DNA of 64,000 nt from assembly GCA_013407085.1 (NCBI GenBank), contig JACCGJ010023832.1:1-64000 (forward strand). Direction: 5' to 3'. Position 1 is the first letter of the stretch. Each line of letters begins with the position of its first letter. Below are positions 35,066 to 46,831 of the stretch, piece by piece. The notes beneath the pieces are model-generated. The model was not told where the DNA came from and ran no database searches. It worked only from the letters and a program-made list of their open reading frames with translations. This DNA is from Atriophallophorus winterbourni. Its lineage: Eukaryota; Platyhelminthes; Trematoda; Plagiorchiida; Microphallidae. The translations under genes were made by a program, and so were the position numbers.

Positions 35066-36316
35066 ATATCGTAGTTTATCATAACCGACAGCTATTGTTG
35101 GATAAACAGCGGCATGTTTAAATTCAGTAACACAATTTTCTCACTAATTTGTAAGACGTACTCCAGAGATGGCCGATAAATTTGCCGCAAATATCCCATA
35201 AAATATGTGGCTCTACTTGGTAGCACAAAAGTGGAACAAGGGTATAATATGGAGATCTGACGTGTTAATATTTTATGGTTGTTTGGGAAAATTGAACATG
35301 GATTGTTAAAAAAAATAAACACAAGGGACTTCACCATTTATTGTAAACTTTGAATTCACAGTCTTGTCGATGTTTGCTTGTTGGGGTGGTCCTCCTATGG
35401 AAATAGCAAAAAATAAACCCCCAGATGCAAAACAAAATTATCGCATATAATGCTCAGACAATTGTTTTGGTAACGTAGGGAATTATTAAAGCGAGCAATC
35501 AACCGCTCATAAATATAGCTCACAGCGGAGTGTTAAATCGGAATTGTAAACTAAGTACTACCTCATTAATGAAGACTTGTAAAAGTTTATTGGAATTAAC
35601 ACCGGTGTGGTGGCAGGTACTTGATCTACGTGGGGTTACATGATAAATACAGGAGGAACTCAATAGAATCCAACTACGAAATCGGTGGAACTATTCTCCT
35701 CAATTGGATCACACACACGAACTAAATATCACATAGACGTATTTACTGTGAACGCAAAATTTTCCGAATTGTTGCATGGTTTTACATGCCTTTTCCTAGT
35801 CAACATACTCAAACTAGAAGTAAACGTTCGATTGATTTACCGTGAACTCTATCTGTTTCGCGAGTTTTAATTTTTCTCTACATCGCATGAAGCGCTAATG
35901 TCGTATCTGTTCAAGAAAAGGAGCAATATGAATCGGATTCGTTGTCATACATTGACCAGTCCGATCAATCTATTGATTCAAATGTTTCGAACACATTTGA
36001 ATATCTAGATGATTTCACTACAGAGCAATTAGATCCGATCATTGTAATATGGCTGTCCTCGATCAATTATAGTTACTGACGTACCAATTGACATGGGATC
36101 ACTGTAAGGAAACACATTTGAAATAATTTGTTAGATTTAAAAAAATAAAGTTGTGTGTGGTAAATGAGATATGCAATCGTTCTATGAGAGACTATTAACT
36201 GAATTTAATTTTCTGCGAACGACAGTGAGTTACTGCATTTTCTTTGAAGAATTCGGAGTGCAATTAACGGAGAACAGATAAAAAACTTTCTCTCAAATGG
36301 TAATAAAATATCAGCT
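35066..36316. other. No firm gene; one acidic open frame
   Basis: 35891-36076 on the plus strand is open for 62 codons without ATG and is unusually rich in Asp, Ser, Glu and Gln (SDSLSYIDQSDQSIDSN), unlike random AT-rich translation. It could be an exon ending at the GTAATA after 36042. No family recognised. Confidence 0.3.
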
Positions 36317-36649
36317 TCAAACTAGTTTTTGAATTGAGACACACGGACGATGTATACTGTAGAATTCACATATAAAAGAAATATAGTCCGGTGTAGCTTT
36401 TGCGGTGTACGAGATCATATGGTGTAGTAAAGATTCATATGCCCCTATGAATTTTATACAAAATTCAATGTGATCAAGAAACGGAATGTTTTCGAAGGGC
36501 TGATGAGTGATAGCCACAGTACTAGCAACAAGTTCGTCTTCACGGATCACATGAGCATTATTGTGACAAATAAAACAGCTAACTTGTCGGAATTGCGACT
36601 CAACGGCTGAGACTAATAATTTACACGTGAACATAAAGTAGTCTTTCAA
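36317..36649 (-). other. Open frame of 110 codons, unknown
   Basis: ATG at 36649, stop at 36317. Middle part CHNNAHVIREDELVASTVAI reads like protein, but no motif, signal peptide or neighbour gives a function. Single copy in the window, so conservation cannot be judged. Confidence 0.25.
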
Positions 36650-37586
36650 AGATTTTAAATATTGTAAAGAGCATGTTATAGTTTAAAAATTTCCATGCAG
36701 TTTTCTTGGGGACTGGTTTAATCGTTACTGTTTTCGAACCATTGGCACCAATGCCGGAAGAAGGTGAGTGATGATAATGGATATTTTTACTTTGCTAAAA
36801 CCTATCGCACATTAATTGAGTACCATTTAAGTTTTCTTGTGTGAGGCAGGAATTGTCTTTATATTTACGATAAAGAGCCTCCTAAAAATATTAATTTCAC
36901 ATATATTGAAATATGGGTCGTTTAACTGTGACTGTTAAAACGTTGACTATTCATATTAATCTAGCGATTTGCTTGGAAATAAGAGCGAAGTAGCCTATCA
37001 ACTCAGTTTTAGTAACGCGTCCAATAATTTGCTAATTTCACTTTCGCCTAGCATTGAATAAACCTGCAGCTTATTGAAACGTTTAAATATATGATTTCGT
37101 AGTCACAGCAAATTCGTTGTCAATACCGCTTCGTTACCGCTGCGGTAGGGTAGCATTTTTTAAAATTGTCCATTTATTTAGGTTTGACGATGGAAAGCTC
37201 TCTAGTTTTACACTGATTATTTTAACTGGGCAGAAATGATTTCAGCAGAAATTCAGATATGTTGTGATTACTTCGCATGGACGTGATGCATCAGACATGA
37301 CAGAGGATTTGGATGAAGAAATCATCACCTACAATGCCGCATCTATGCTTTAGTTTTTCCATCAAGACAATGTTTCTTGCGCGAAACTTTCCCGTGCATG
37401 TTCTGTATCAGTTTGGTAACACAGATATCAATGTCAGCTATAGGTGCACGTGCAATCACAGAAAACAATCCGTTACATCTGCCACGGAGATGTAGTCGAG
37501 TTTGGCTGTGGAACGTGGTGTACACTCAACTGGAAATCCAAAATCGTTAGTAAATTAGAAGTAAGAAGCTCTTCCGGATCACGATC
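36650..37586. other. No firm gene
   Basis: 37343-37550 has locally higher GC on the minus strand and several short open frames; it may continue the Penelope-like fossil to the right, but no conserved block was found. Confidence 0.35.
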
Positions 37587-38053
37587 TCATAGATTGTTTT
37601 TAATATAATCAATAACATCGCCATCCGTATTCCCTGAATAACGGTCGTCGTCAAGGAGCAATTGATTAAGGAATTCAATGGTATTCAAACATTCATCAAT
37701 TTCAATGCGAAGCTATGATTCTTTAAACATAACCACACAGTAACGGGAATAACCTAAGATATTGAATCTCCAACTAAAATTCGGGACATTTTTCTAAAGT
37801 GATATTTGCATGCAAGCACTATCGGTAAGGACATAATATTTACTTCCGTTTTCCAATCATCAAACTTCCAACTAGCACTGCGTTTTCTCAGTCTAGCAAT
37901 TTTTCCAGATAAATTGTCAATTAATTTGTTAAAACATTTCATTGAATGCAATTGATGATACAAATAAATTTGAGTGCACTCGGTAAGAACTGTTTCTGGG
38001 TAACGTTTTACTTCTGACTCAGATACTTCGTCAGACCAACAGCGAAAGTTAAT
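37587..38053 (-). mobile_element. Second Penelope-like fossil, N-terminal region
   Basis: The minus strand is open from 38053 to a stop at 37756-37754, reading CWSDEVSESEVKRYPETVL, then FNKLIDNLSGKIARLRKRS, then FDDWKTEVNIMSLP. After the stop another frame gives LRIEIDECLNTIEFLNQLLL and DVIDYIKNNL, ending at 37587. The opening DE...KR.P..V pattern comes from translating a hammerhead-like motif, as happens at the start of Penelope-like proteins, and V.N..S.P is a weak match to their N-terminal V(I)NLS block. No RT core seen. Confidence 0.4.
37996..38042 (-). ncRNA. Degenerate hammerhead-like motif, second Penelope-like copy
   Basis: Same architecture as 7558-7602 on the minus strand: TTGGT-CTGACGA, a hairpin around CTGAGTCAG, then TAAAACGTTA and CCCAG. 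Stem I loses one pair. Sequence outside the motif is unrelated to 7558-7602, so the shared part is the motif itself. Confidence 0.35.
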
Positions 38054-39794
38054 TCACAGGAATTACTTTGCAGTATGTGTAACCGATCGGTCCTAAACAT
38101 ATTCGATTGCAATTAATGATAGTTTAAATAATTGAAGGTTTTCTCATAAACCGTCTTATTTTGTTGAACTTTCCATAACCACAATTTGGTTCAAACATTT
38201 GTGTGATATATTGAACTTATTTGGAATTGTCTAACAAAGCACGTATAATTCAGGATCCCTTTATGTTAATTTCTAACATAAGTAATAAAAAAATAATAAA
38301 TGCTATACGTTATAACGAAAGGTGGTCGTTTCACAATTTTCAATTAGCACTTCGTGGTGATTACCATGATTCTGATCTGTTAAAATCAAAATTCACTCAC
38401 TTGTACCGTCAGACATTTTAAATTCCACTGTGTATTGAAAAACAGAATAAAGAATTTAACAGTGCGAAAATGTTTTATCTGCCCAAAACATACATATGAT
38501 CTAATGTAATATAATTAACATGAAACATCCAGCTCAACAAAAGCCATAATATAGTAAACATTGTATACTGTACGCGTATAAACGCTCGCTAAGCAATGAT
38601 ATTAAATAATATATTAACAATGGAAAAAATGTCTAATTTCTTTTTAAAATCATCTGAGATACTGGAGTGAGTATCAATAGAAGGTGAAATTTTCTAACTA
38701 TAACTTCAATGAATTGAATAAGATATACGTTTTACAGATTTAGTGGATATGATGCACACCAGCTGTATAGTTATTGGTACCATAATTACACGTATGCCTT
38801 GACATTAATGGGTCCTGCATGGAATAGTTTGTTGTAGTTTGTTTAGGATGCCGATAACTAGTTTTGCTGAGCGGTGATATATTCAGTGCATACGTTCTCA
38901 ATATTTATTGATCATCTGAATTTACGAATTGGAAGTCTATATCATGACTGCGATCGAATTTGTATTTATGATCCTCGAGAATAACTAGAACGATGATTTT
39001 ACAAACACCACTTTGAGGAGAATAAATGCAGATGGTGCTTTTCCAAAAGAAAGTGAGAGTTGCAATTGATATTTTCGATCCGGACACCGAAAACATTTAA
39101 ATCATTGCACTTTTCAAGGACATGTTAACATTTATGTATGTATGTATTTTGGAATATCATAGGTAAAACTTTAATCGGTCGGTAAATTTGGATCATCGGA
39201 GCGATTGCCTCATTCATAAATATCATATGCACCGGTTCCAATCTATATGAATCAGACCATTTGAAATGCTTTCATTGAAAAATAATATGAGTGGTTTCTA
39301 GTGCAAATGCGCATATCGATTTAGCATGAGCGGATTTATTCCGTTGACCGCAGGAGAATTTTGCTCAATATGAATTTAATCATGAATTGTGCATCCATAA
39401 TGTTAATAAACTGAGGTGATCAAACCCAGAAAAATCATTGCCTCTATTTCGAAGTATGCTTGGTTTGTTTTTAATGTCTTAATATCCAAAACGGGATTTG
39501 GTGTTCATCTACTATTAGGCTCTCAATAACATACAAATTCATAACACGAAGCCGATAAACATATATTTTTTATTACATGCAGATATATGCAATATTGTCG
39601 GAATTGCAATATTTGTCAGAAATCGGTACAGAGGGTTCTATAATGTGTGAAATTGTGAACATGTAAGGTACTTCTTGTTAGACATCAACCTTTATCAGTT
39701 CTAGAATGGTTAGCAGTTTTGAATGCATTTAGTAAATATTTATTAACCGTATCTCAATTGTTTTGTGAGATTTGTTGTACACTAGAGATTTGAG
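38054..39794. other. No firm gene; end of the single-copy region
   Basis: A 66-codon plus frame at 38221-38421 starts at TTG and has no recognised motif. At 39795 the sequence re-enters the start of the duplicated segment. Confidence 0.4.
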
Positions 39795-40219
39795 AGGAAT
39801 TTTTTTAAAATACGAAATCATCGTTTGTAATGATCCTGACATACTCCTGTTTAGTTGTTTATTGTAAATCACTGAAATAAAATTAACATAAATTTGAAAA
39901 ACATGTACAGATACAGATCAAATTTGGATGATGCGTGGATAAATAAATGCGATCGAGGTGAATTTGTTTATATGAGGGTTGTTTAGAATAACAATACATA
40001 AAAACTTCGAAAGCTACATCTAGTATGGGGTAACCTACTATATGATAGACATATTACAAACGAAAAATCGGACGATTTTCAAATATCATTCAACAAACTA
40101 ATTCTTAGATCTTTTCCACATTTGTATGATGTCGATCATGGATGCAGTTCGAGATGGCATGATTTAGTCATGCGGCATAGGTGTACGAATGAATGAACAT
40201 TCGCTGCGATATAGATTAT
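39795..40219. other. No gene seen (counterpart of 1-447)
   Basis: Matches the left edge of the window; around 39920-39960 it is more divergent than elsewhere. Confidence 0.5.
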
Positions 40220-40385
40220 TCGGTTGTTCGGCGCAATCAGCGTTCAGCATCCTAGAGCTGTATCTCCCTATTTGCTGTGAACAATTTACGCTTTGCACTA
40301 AGTCTCCATATTAGGCGGCCATGTTGATATTTTTCTACCTCCAATGTTCGGTTCAGAGATCTCATATACCTCATTTGCAAACGTC
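40220..40385 (-). mobile_element. RTE scrap, counterpart of 448-615
   Basis: Same decayed C-terminal block as in the left copy. Confidence 0.42.
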
Positions 40386-40626
40386 TGAAAACCTTAATTT
40401 CAGGGTATCTAATTTTCGAATTTCTGATTTCAACTCTATATTGAAAATACTAAACCTGAATAATTAAACGTGACATATCTATGCGTCTGGAGGAAAGACT
40501 TTTACCGCATCGCTTGTATTACGATACACTCAAATTATATTCCAGATATCATCCAAAACTTAATCCTTCGGTAAAATATCTCGAACTATATCATGTTGCT
40601 TAAATGCAGGGGAATATGAAATTCCG

Positions 40627-41766
40627 GGTGTTGTTGCACTCAGTTGGTCAATGATGACCATGTACATCACATCGCATGAATTTCATGTTTTGCAACTTTT
40701 CGAATGACTAAACAGTCCGATTCGGGAGGAACAATCTCTCCCGCAGTGCTTCAACGATAGTCAGAACCGAAATATGTGAAATGATGTACTGGTTCAAGCT
40801 GACAGTTTCCAACAGTGATGATTGGTGGCGATACAGTCCATTGACCAAGGACTTTGGTCTTGCTCATGCTGATTGTTAGACCACAGTATTTGCATGCCGA
40901 CAAAGAACTGTCCATTAGAGACTGCAGGTTTTCTAGGGAGTGAGCAATAAAGGCTGCATCGTCGGCAAACAGCAGGTCAGGGATTATCATATTCTGTACT
41001 TCGGTTTGTGCTCTCAACCGGTTCAGGTTGAAAAGCTTACCATCACTCAGCGTGCGTATGTAAACGCCTTCTGTTCTGGTCATAAAAACGTGCTTCAAAA
41101 GCAGAGCAAAGAAAATGCCGAACAGCGTGGGAGCAAGAACACACCCTTGTTCGACGTTTCGGCGAATTTCAAAGGCTTCTGAACTGCAACCGTTAAAATG
41201 GACTGAGCCTTTCATGCCTGAGTGGGACAAAATAACCAGTCGGGGCAGCCTTGGGGGGCAGCATTTCACAAAGACCCTCCCTGCTGATGTAGTCAAATGC
41301 CTTAGTTTAATCTATAAAAACAGCTTATAATAGCATACCCTGTTCCCGGCACTTTTCTTGAAGTTGTCTCAGGGAGAAGATCATGTCAACGGTTGATTTT
41401 CCCTTGCGAAAGCCGCATTGAGATTCGGAGTTAATTTTATAAGCTAAAACTTGCATCCGGATCTGTAAGACTTTTGCAAACAATTTGACTACAACATTCG
41501 GAAAAGAGATTCCTCTGTAATTGTTGAAGTCGCGTGTGTTACTCTTATTCTTAAAAAGCGTGATGATCTTTGTGTCTCGCATCTCTTGTGGGACACCCCC
41601 CTCCTGCCTGCACCGAAGAATCAAATGGTGAAGAGGCTGTAATAATGCTGTTTTACCGCATTCGGTGAACTCAGGTGGAATTCCGTCGTCACCAGGGGAT
41701 TTCCCATTCGCTAAGCGATCGATTGCCTTATTGCCCCGAGAGTAGTCGGGGTATCTAGATATTCGG
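40627..41766 (-). mobile_element. RTE fragment, counterpart of 857-1996
   Basis: Same internal deletion and same broken right end as in the left copy. Up to about 41520 the two differ by several percent; beyond that they become almost identical. Confidence 0.9.
40751..41624 (-). pseudogene. RTE reverse transcriptase, broken (right copy)
   Basis: Frame 41296-40751 carries motif B, with the usual GVKQGC changed to NVEQGC, and motif C as LFADDAAF. Frame 41624-41325 carries NNYRGISFPNVVVKLF and CGFRKGKSTVDM but ends at EQGMLL, so the motif A Asp lies outside an open frame (a TAG-type stop replaces it). Confidence 0.86.
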
Positions 41767-41819
41767 GTAGCAATATATTAAAATACAACACGATGTATCA
41801 TGAGAATTACTATGGATCT

Positions 41820-44470
41820 GATAATTTCGGTACACAGTGAATCAGCCATGCAATGATGTTAGCGTTAGTTTGATTTGGACTTTATATGTGAGGTGCATTA
41901 CTGGTACCATTAGGTTGGTCAACGTTCATGCATCGGCGCTCTCTGCGACGCCTGCTGAAAAAAACGCTTGTTATCATAACCTCACAACCGTCCTAAAAAT
42001 CGTGCCACAGAAAACTGTGTAGTGTTATTGGGTGATTTTAATGCCAGATTTTTACGAGTCTTGGCGAATCTGTCCCAAAAGCATTGGTTTAGGTAAAACC
42101 AATAAAAACGGACGAGGCGTTTTAGAAATGTGCACACACAGCAGTTCTTGTGTCAGTAACACAATCTTTTAAACAGAACCACAGTATGAAGTATCTTCGA
42201 AACATCCTTGCTTTAAGCATTGGCATCAGCTTGACCATTTGTTTTATAAACGCAATAATATAGGAAGCGTGCTCCTAACCAGATCATATCAAATCGCAGA
42301 CTGCGACACTGATCATTCACTGGTCTGTGCAAAAATAAAGCTTCGCCACATAAGATTTCATCGCTTTCAATTATGTGCTAAGCCTAGGATAGACGCCACT
42401 CGCATGTGCAAACCTAATATAAATGCGTGATTTGAAAAAGCCTTTATAGACAAAATTAACAAGACTGCCCCACGAGAATCTGCTTCATAAAACTGAGAAT
42501 TGATAAAATGCTGCACATGAGGGATCGCACTAACTACATTGGGTCCGAAGAAAGCTCGAACGAGCTACCAGTTCAAAGCAAAGGCTTCTAAGAAACGCTT
42601 AGCATTTATGGGCTCAAAGGTTTGCCAACAAATAAAAAGTAACGACTTTTAAAAGCAGCTAGAAATAAGGCCCAGCAGACTGCAAGGCGATTTGCAAACG
42701 ACTATTGGATTAAATCAGCCGAAATACCCAAAACGATGCGGATACCGGAAATTGTCACGATATGTGTAATGGGATTAAATGAACCATTGGCCCAAACAAA
42801 CTTGAAACGACTCTCATTATATCTGTATCTGGTAACCCGATTGTCGACAAAACTCAACAGATGAAAAGATTGGCTGAGCATTTCTGATCTCTCTACTTCA
42901 GGGACTGTACGGTTCTACCGCCTGCACTTGAAAATGTGGAGCGGTTGCCAACCATTAAATAACTAATTAACCCTCCTCTTGATTTACTTAATAAGGCAAT
43001 CGACCGCTCAGCAAATAGGAATGTCCCAGGTGACGACAGAATTCCACCAGATCTCATGAAATGCGGTAGAGCAGCATTGTTACAACCACTTTACCATTTT
43101 GCTTCTTCTGTGCTGGCAGAAGGATGGTGTCCCACAAGAGATGCGAGACACAAAGATCATCACGCTATTTGAAAATAAGGGTGACAGTGGCGACTGCAAC
43201 AAGTACAGAGGAATCACCATTATGGATGTTGTAGGCAAATTGTTTGCTCAAGTCTTACGGTTACGGCTACAAGTTTTAAATCATAGAATTTACTGAAAAT
43301 CTCAATATAGCTTCCGCAAGCAAAGATTAATCGTCAAAATGATCGTCTCCTTCAGACAGAAGAGTATCGGGGACATCGAATGCCATTATACGCTGTTTTT
43401 ATTGATTTAACTAAGAAATTCGACTACCTAAGCATGGAGAGTCTTTTCAAAATGCTTGATCTGATGATAGCAGGATGGAAAGAATGAATAACGGTGAAGT
43501 GCTTTCAATAGCTGGTCTACAGATCATGTTCACCCGCCGCGGTGACAGGGCCGCCTGCGATTGCTTGATTATATTCTGAAAGTTACACTCTATGGTGAGT
43601 TGCAACTGAGAAGTCGACCATTAAGCAGACCGCACTTGCGTTACAAAGACGTTTTTAGAACAGATATGAAAGCCATTGGCATATATATTGCGAGCTGGAA
43701 AGAAATTGCTGGTGACCGATTACTTTGGATGCACTGTGTAAAGTGTCCACTGCAAGCTGGGGATGAGCAGATACAGGTATTGGCAGTTGAACACAGATTG
43801 TTTCGGGCCTCGGAATCGCTGTTTCTTAAATCCTGATGATCGGCACTCAGTGTTCTCAGCACTGGTGGGGAGCTGTGTAGCAGACTATTGTCTCTACACA
43901 TTCAGAATTGCACACGTTCGCCTATTCAACCTTTGGCTAACACCTGATTCAAAGGTCAACCAACGTCACGTGTATAATTATCGATCTTCGCGCCCCGTCA
44001 GCCATATAGACCACCTTCCAAAATACAGTTTCAAATGGCGCGAGGAAACGGGCAACCCGATCAGATATAATGAGACTGACATGCAGCAAACAACGACACT
44101 GCCTCTGTACTCCATTCCATTCTTTTTGTTTTCGTTTCAACCGATGCACAGAACAGCACCATTGTTCTGCAAAGATAAGATTCGGCATACCAATGTTCTT
44201 CTATGAGCCAAGACGTGGGGGTTTGAAAGCAAAGTCAACGCTAGGAGCCGTTATCAGCAAGCACCACTAGTGCCGTAACCGAGACATCACGCCGCCGAAG
44301 TGTAACTGACGCCTAACAATAGAGTTCTGACTATTGTTGAAAGAGCATCTGGAGTGATTGTTCATCCCGAATTGAACTGTTTAGTCATTCAAAAAGCTGT
44401 AATACATAAAAAACATCATGCGATTGTGATGTACATCCATGGTCGACATCGACCGAAGGAGGCCAACTAC
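41820..44470 (+). mobile_element. Plus-strand RTE, counterpart of 2050-4530
   Basis: Same order and same loss of RT motifs B and C. The endonuclease end is better open here (42239-42430 contains RSYQIADCDTDHSLVCAKIK); RT pieces lie at 43099-43296 and the C-terminal piece at 43561-43836. Keeps the 168 bp at 43895-44062 that the left copy deleted. Confidence 0.88.
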
Positions 44471-45021
44471 AAGTTTTATTTTTATTTTTACCCATTCACT
44501 AAAATGTATGTTAGGAGACGTTTACAAATTTTTATTCATGAACAAATAGGGTGCCATCACGGTTCTGTTAAATTTTGTGAGCGGCGATTGAAATTTGTGT
44601 TGTACCTAACGTATTTACCATGTGGATATATAATTGTCGGCTCAGGGATTGTTGTACTCAGTTCCTCTAATTACAAGTATTTGTATTAGTCATGTTTTAG
44701 CAAGCTTCATTTATTGAAATCATAATTGTGACGGTCTAGTAAACGAAATTCCATTATGACTTATATACTTTGAATCATATGTTGACCTACCATCAATATT
44801 TTGATTTTTGTATTGGACTGAATTTAAAACAATATTTATAAGCAACGATTATCTATAACCAAAAATAAAACGATTTCAGGGTATTTCATTTAACGATAAT
44901 CTCGTTTCATAACATAAGAGCAAAACAATTTAATCAATCTCAAAGCGCTGCACAGAAAGACATCGTGAATGCTTCTACCTGTACGAAAATAGACGTTACT
45001 AAATATTTAATGGGGTAAGAC
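44471..45021. other. No gene seen (counterpart of 4531-5082)
   Basis: AT-rich; nothing beyond what is said for the left copy. Confidence 0.5.
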
Positions 45022-45541
45022 CATAACCATGAAGTAAAATGTTCATTTGCATGCATTTTTCATCGCACACATCACGAACGGTTTCGAGATGTTTGCACTC
45101 ATCAGGTAGGAACTGTATACATCTGTTTGTACACATGTGATGTAACAGTTTGGTCGAACCGGCCTTATCCAACAGTGGCATGCAAGCGCTACTAGTTTAC
45201 CATTCTTCCACTGTTTCAAGCGCATGCAGATCCTGAACTTACTGTACATACCTGATGAGTGCAAATAGCAACGCAACCGGTCTTAAGGTGTGTGATGGGA
45301 ATGTATGCAGATGAATATTCGGGTTCATGGCTATGCCTATAACCTCATTAAAAATGTGTTTGGACAAATGTGATTTAACAGGTTGGTCATATCATCCTTA
45401 TTCAACAGAGGCATACAAGCGCAACTTCTTTACCATTTCTCCACAGTTTCAAGTGCATGCGGATCCTGATCTTACTGTTCCTACCTGCTGAGTGCAAACA
45501 ACACGAAAGTGGTCGTGGTGTCTGTGATGAAGATGCATGAA
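45022..45541. repeat. 233-bp satellite, right copy
   Basis: Inverted part-monomer with intact core on the minus strand (CTGATGA 45105-45099, GAAA 45085-45082); second monomer CTGATGA 45252-45258 with GAAA changed to GCAA at 45273-45276; third monomer CTGCTGA 45485-45491 with GAAA 45505-45508. Confidence 0.85.
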
Positions 45542-46831
45542 ATTGTATATTTTGGTTAGTTAATATTGTTCAGCGTTTCCTACTGCATTCATTTACCATT
45601 GATTACACAAATGTATTGTAAATCATATTGCCAATAAAATTTATTCACTTTCTACGAGAGACTGCCGCGTGTTTATTTTTTATAATAAAACACGCATCAA
45701 GATAATTATCGCCCTGTAAATCAATACAAGAGATGTACTTGAATACGGCGTGTTTGCTTATCACGTTGCTCAAGACACATTTGAGAAAACTGTCTCTGTT
45801 AGTAATCCTCCGTATACACATTTTTATACGGAAGATTAATTGCAATTTTTATCTACTTCGAGTGGAGGTGGCAATGTTCCACTGTATGGAAAATTGCCAT
45901 GACGGATCAGTAAGTGTACCGCTGGATGATGTCATAATTTTGAAATCATTACGAGAAAACGAGTTCAAATATAAATATACGTTTAATCACAATGAACTTC
46001 TAATTCTTTGGTAGCATTTAGTGAAGCATCGACTAGTTAAACTTTTTGATGAGCGCTGAAAGAACCTCATGACACCGGTATAAGGAATTCCATACCTACA
46101 GAATTTCGTACAAATTGACAATCGTCAAATTGCCGTGTGACAATCTCTGTATTGATCATTTTTTAGCCCAGTGATTCCATTCCTGTGTTGCTAGGTTGTG
46201 TACAACTTGAAAATCATTATTTCTGCACGAATAGTTCCAAATATAAATTGGTGAGTGCATCTGAGGTTTCCAGCCCCGTCTCAGTGAGTCTTACAACATA
46301 ATGGGTTTAACATTAGTCTTTAGGATGTTATTTATACAACAGCCATTGTTTTTTTCAAAAAGTATAATCCATTATTGCGCTTCATTGTCTTATCGAATAA
46401 ATAAAGTCAATTTTTCGAGGATCACATGGAAAAAATATTACCAAGCGGTGGGAGTATCGCCAGCATTTACTCCGTTTACTTTATAAATATCTCCGTTCCA
46501 ACAAAGACAGGCGATCAGAACGTGAACATGTATGTCTATGGGGTCTGAAATGAATAACTCTCTTATTCAGAAATCGATTATTTGTTTCGGGGTGATCACC
46601 TGTGAATTAAGATATAAATTATCGGAATTTACCATAATAATGTTCGTTCCATTACAAAATGCGTGACAAACGGTGAAAACTTTTTTTTCAAATTTCTATT
46701 ATACAATTTATGGGATGATATTAGACAATACTTTCAACTTTGTTGCAATTCCCAAGCTCTGCTGAACAAATTATGTTGAACTCGGTTTCATCTGAGTTTG
46801 CTGTAAATACTTAATCTATTAATCGCATTAT
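45542..46831. other. No firm gene (counterpart of 5601-6797)
   Basis: Keeps the hairpin at 45667-45695 and an open frame at 45733-46014. Has about 90 extra bases near 46180-46270 compared with the left copy. Confidence 0.45.

Noticed and set aside
1..39794. Looking for LTR pairs to explain the long duplication as one giant element
   Set aside because: No shared terminal repeats, primer site or gag/pol-like genes bound the unit; private insertions and conversion fit a segmental duplication.
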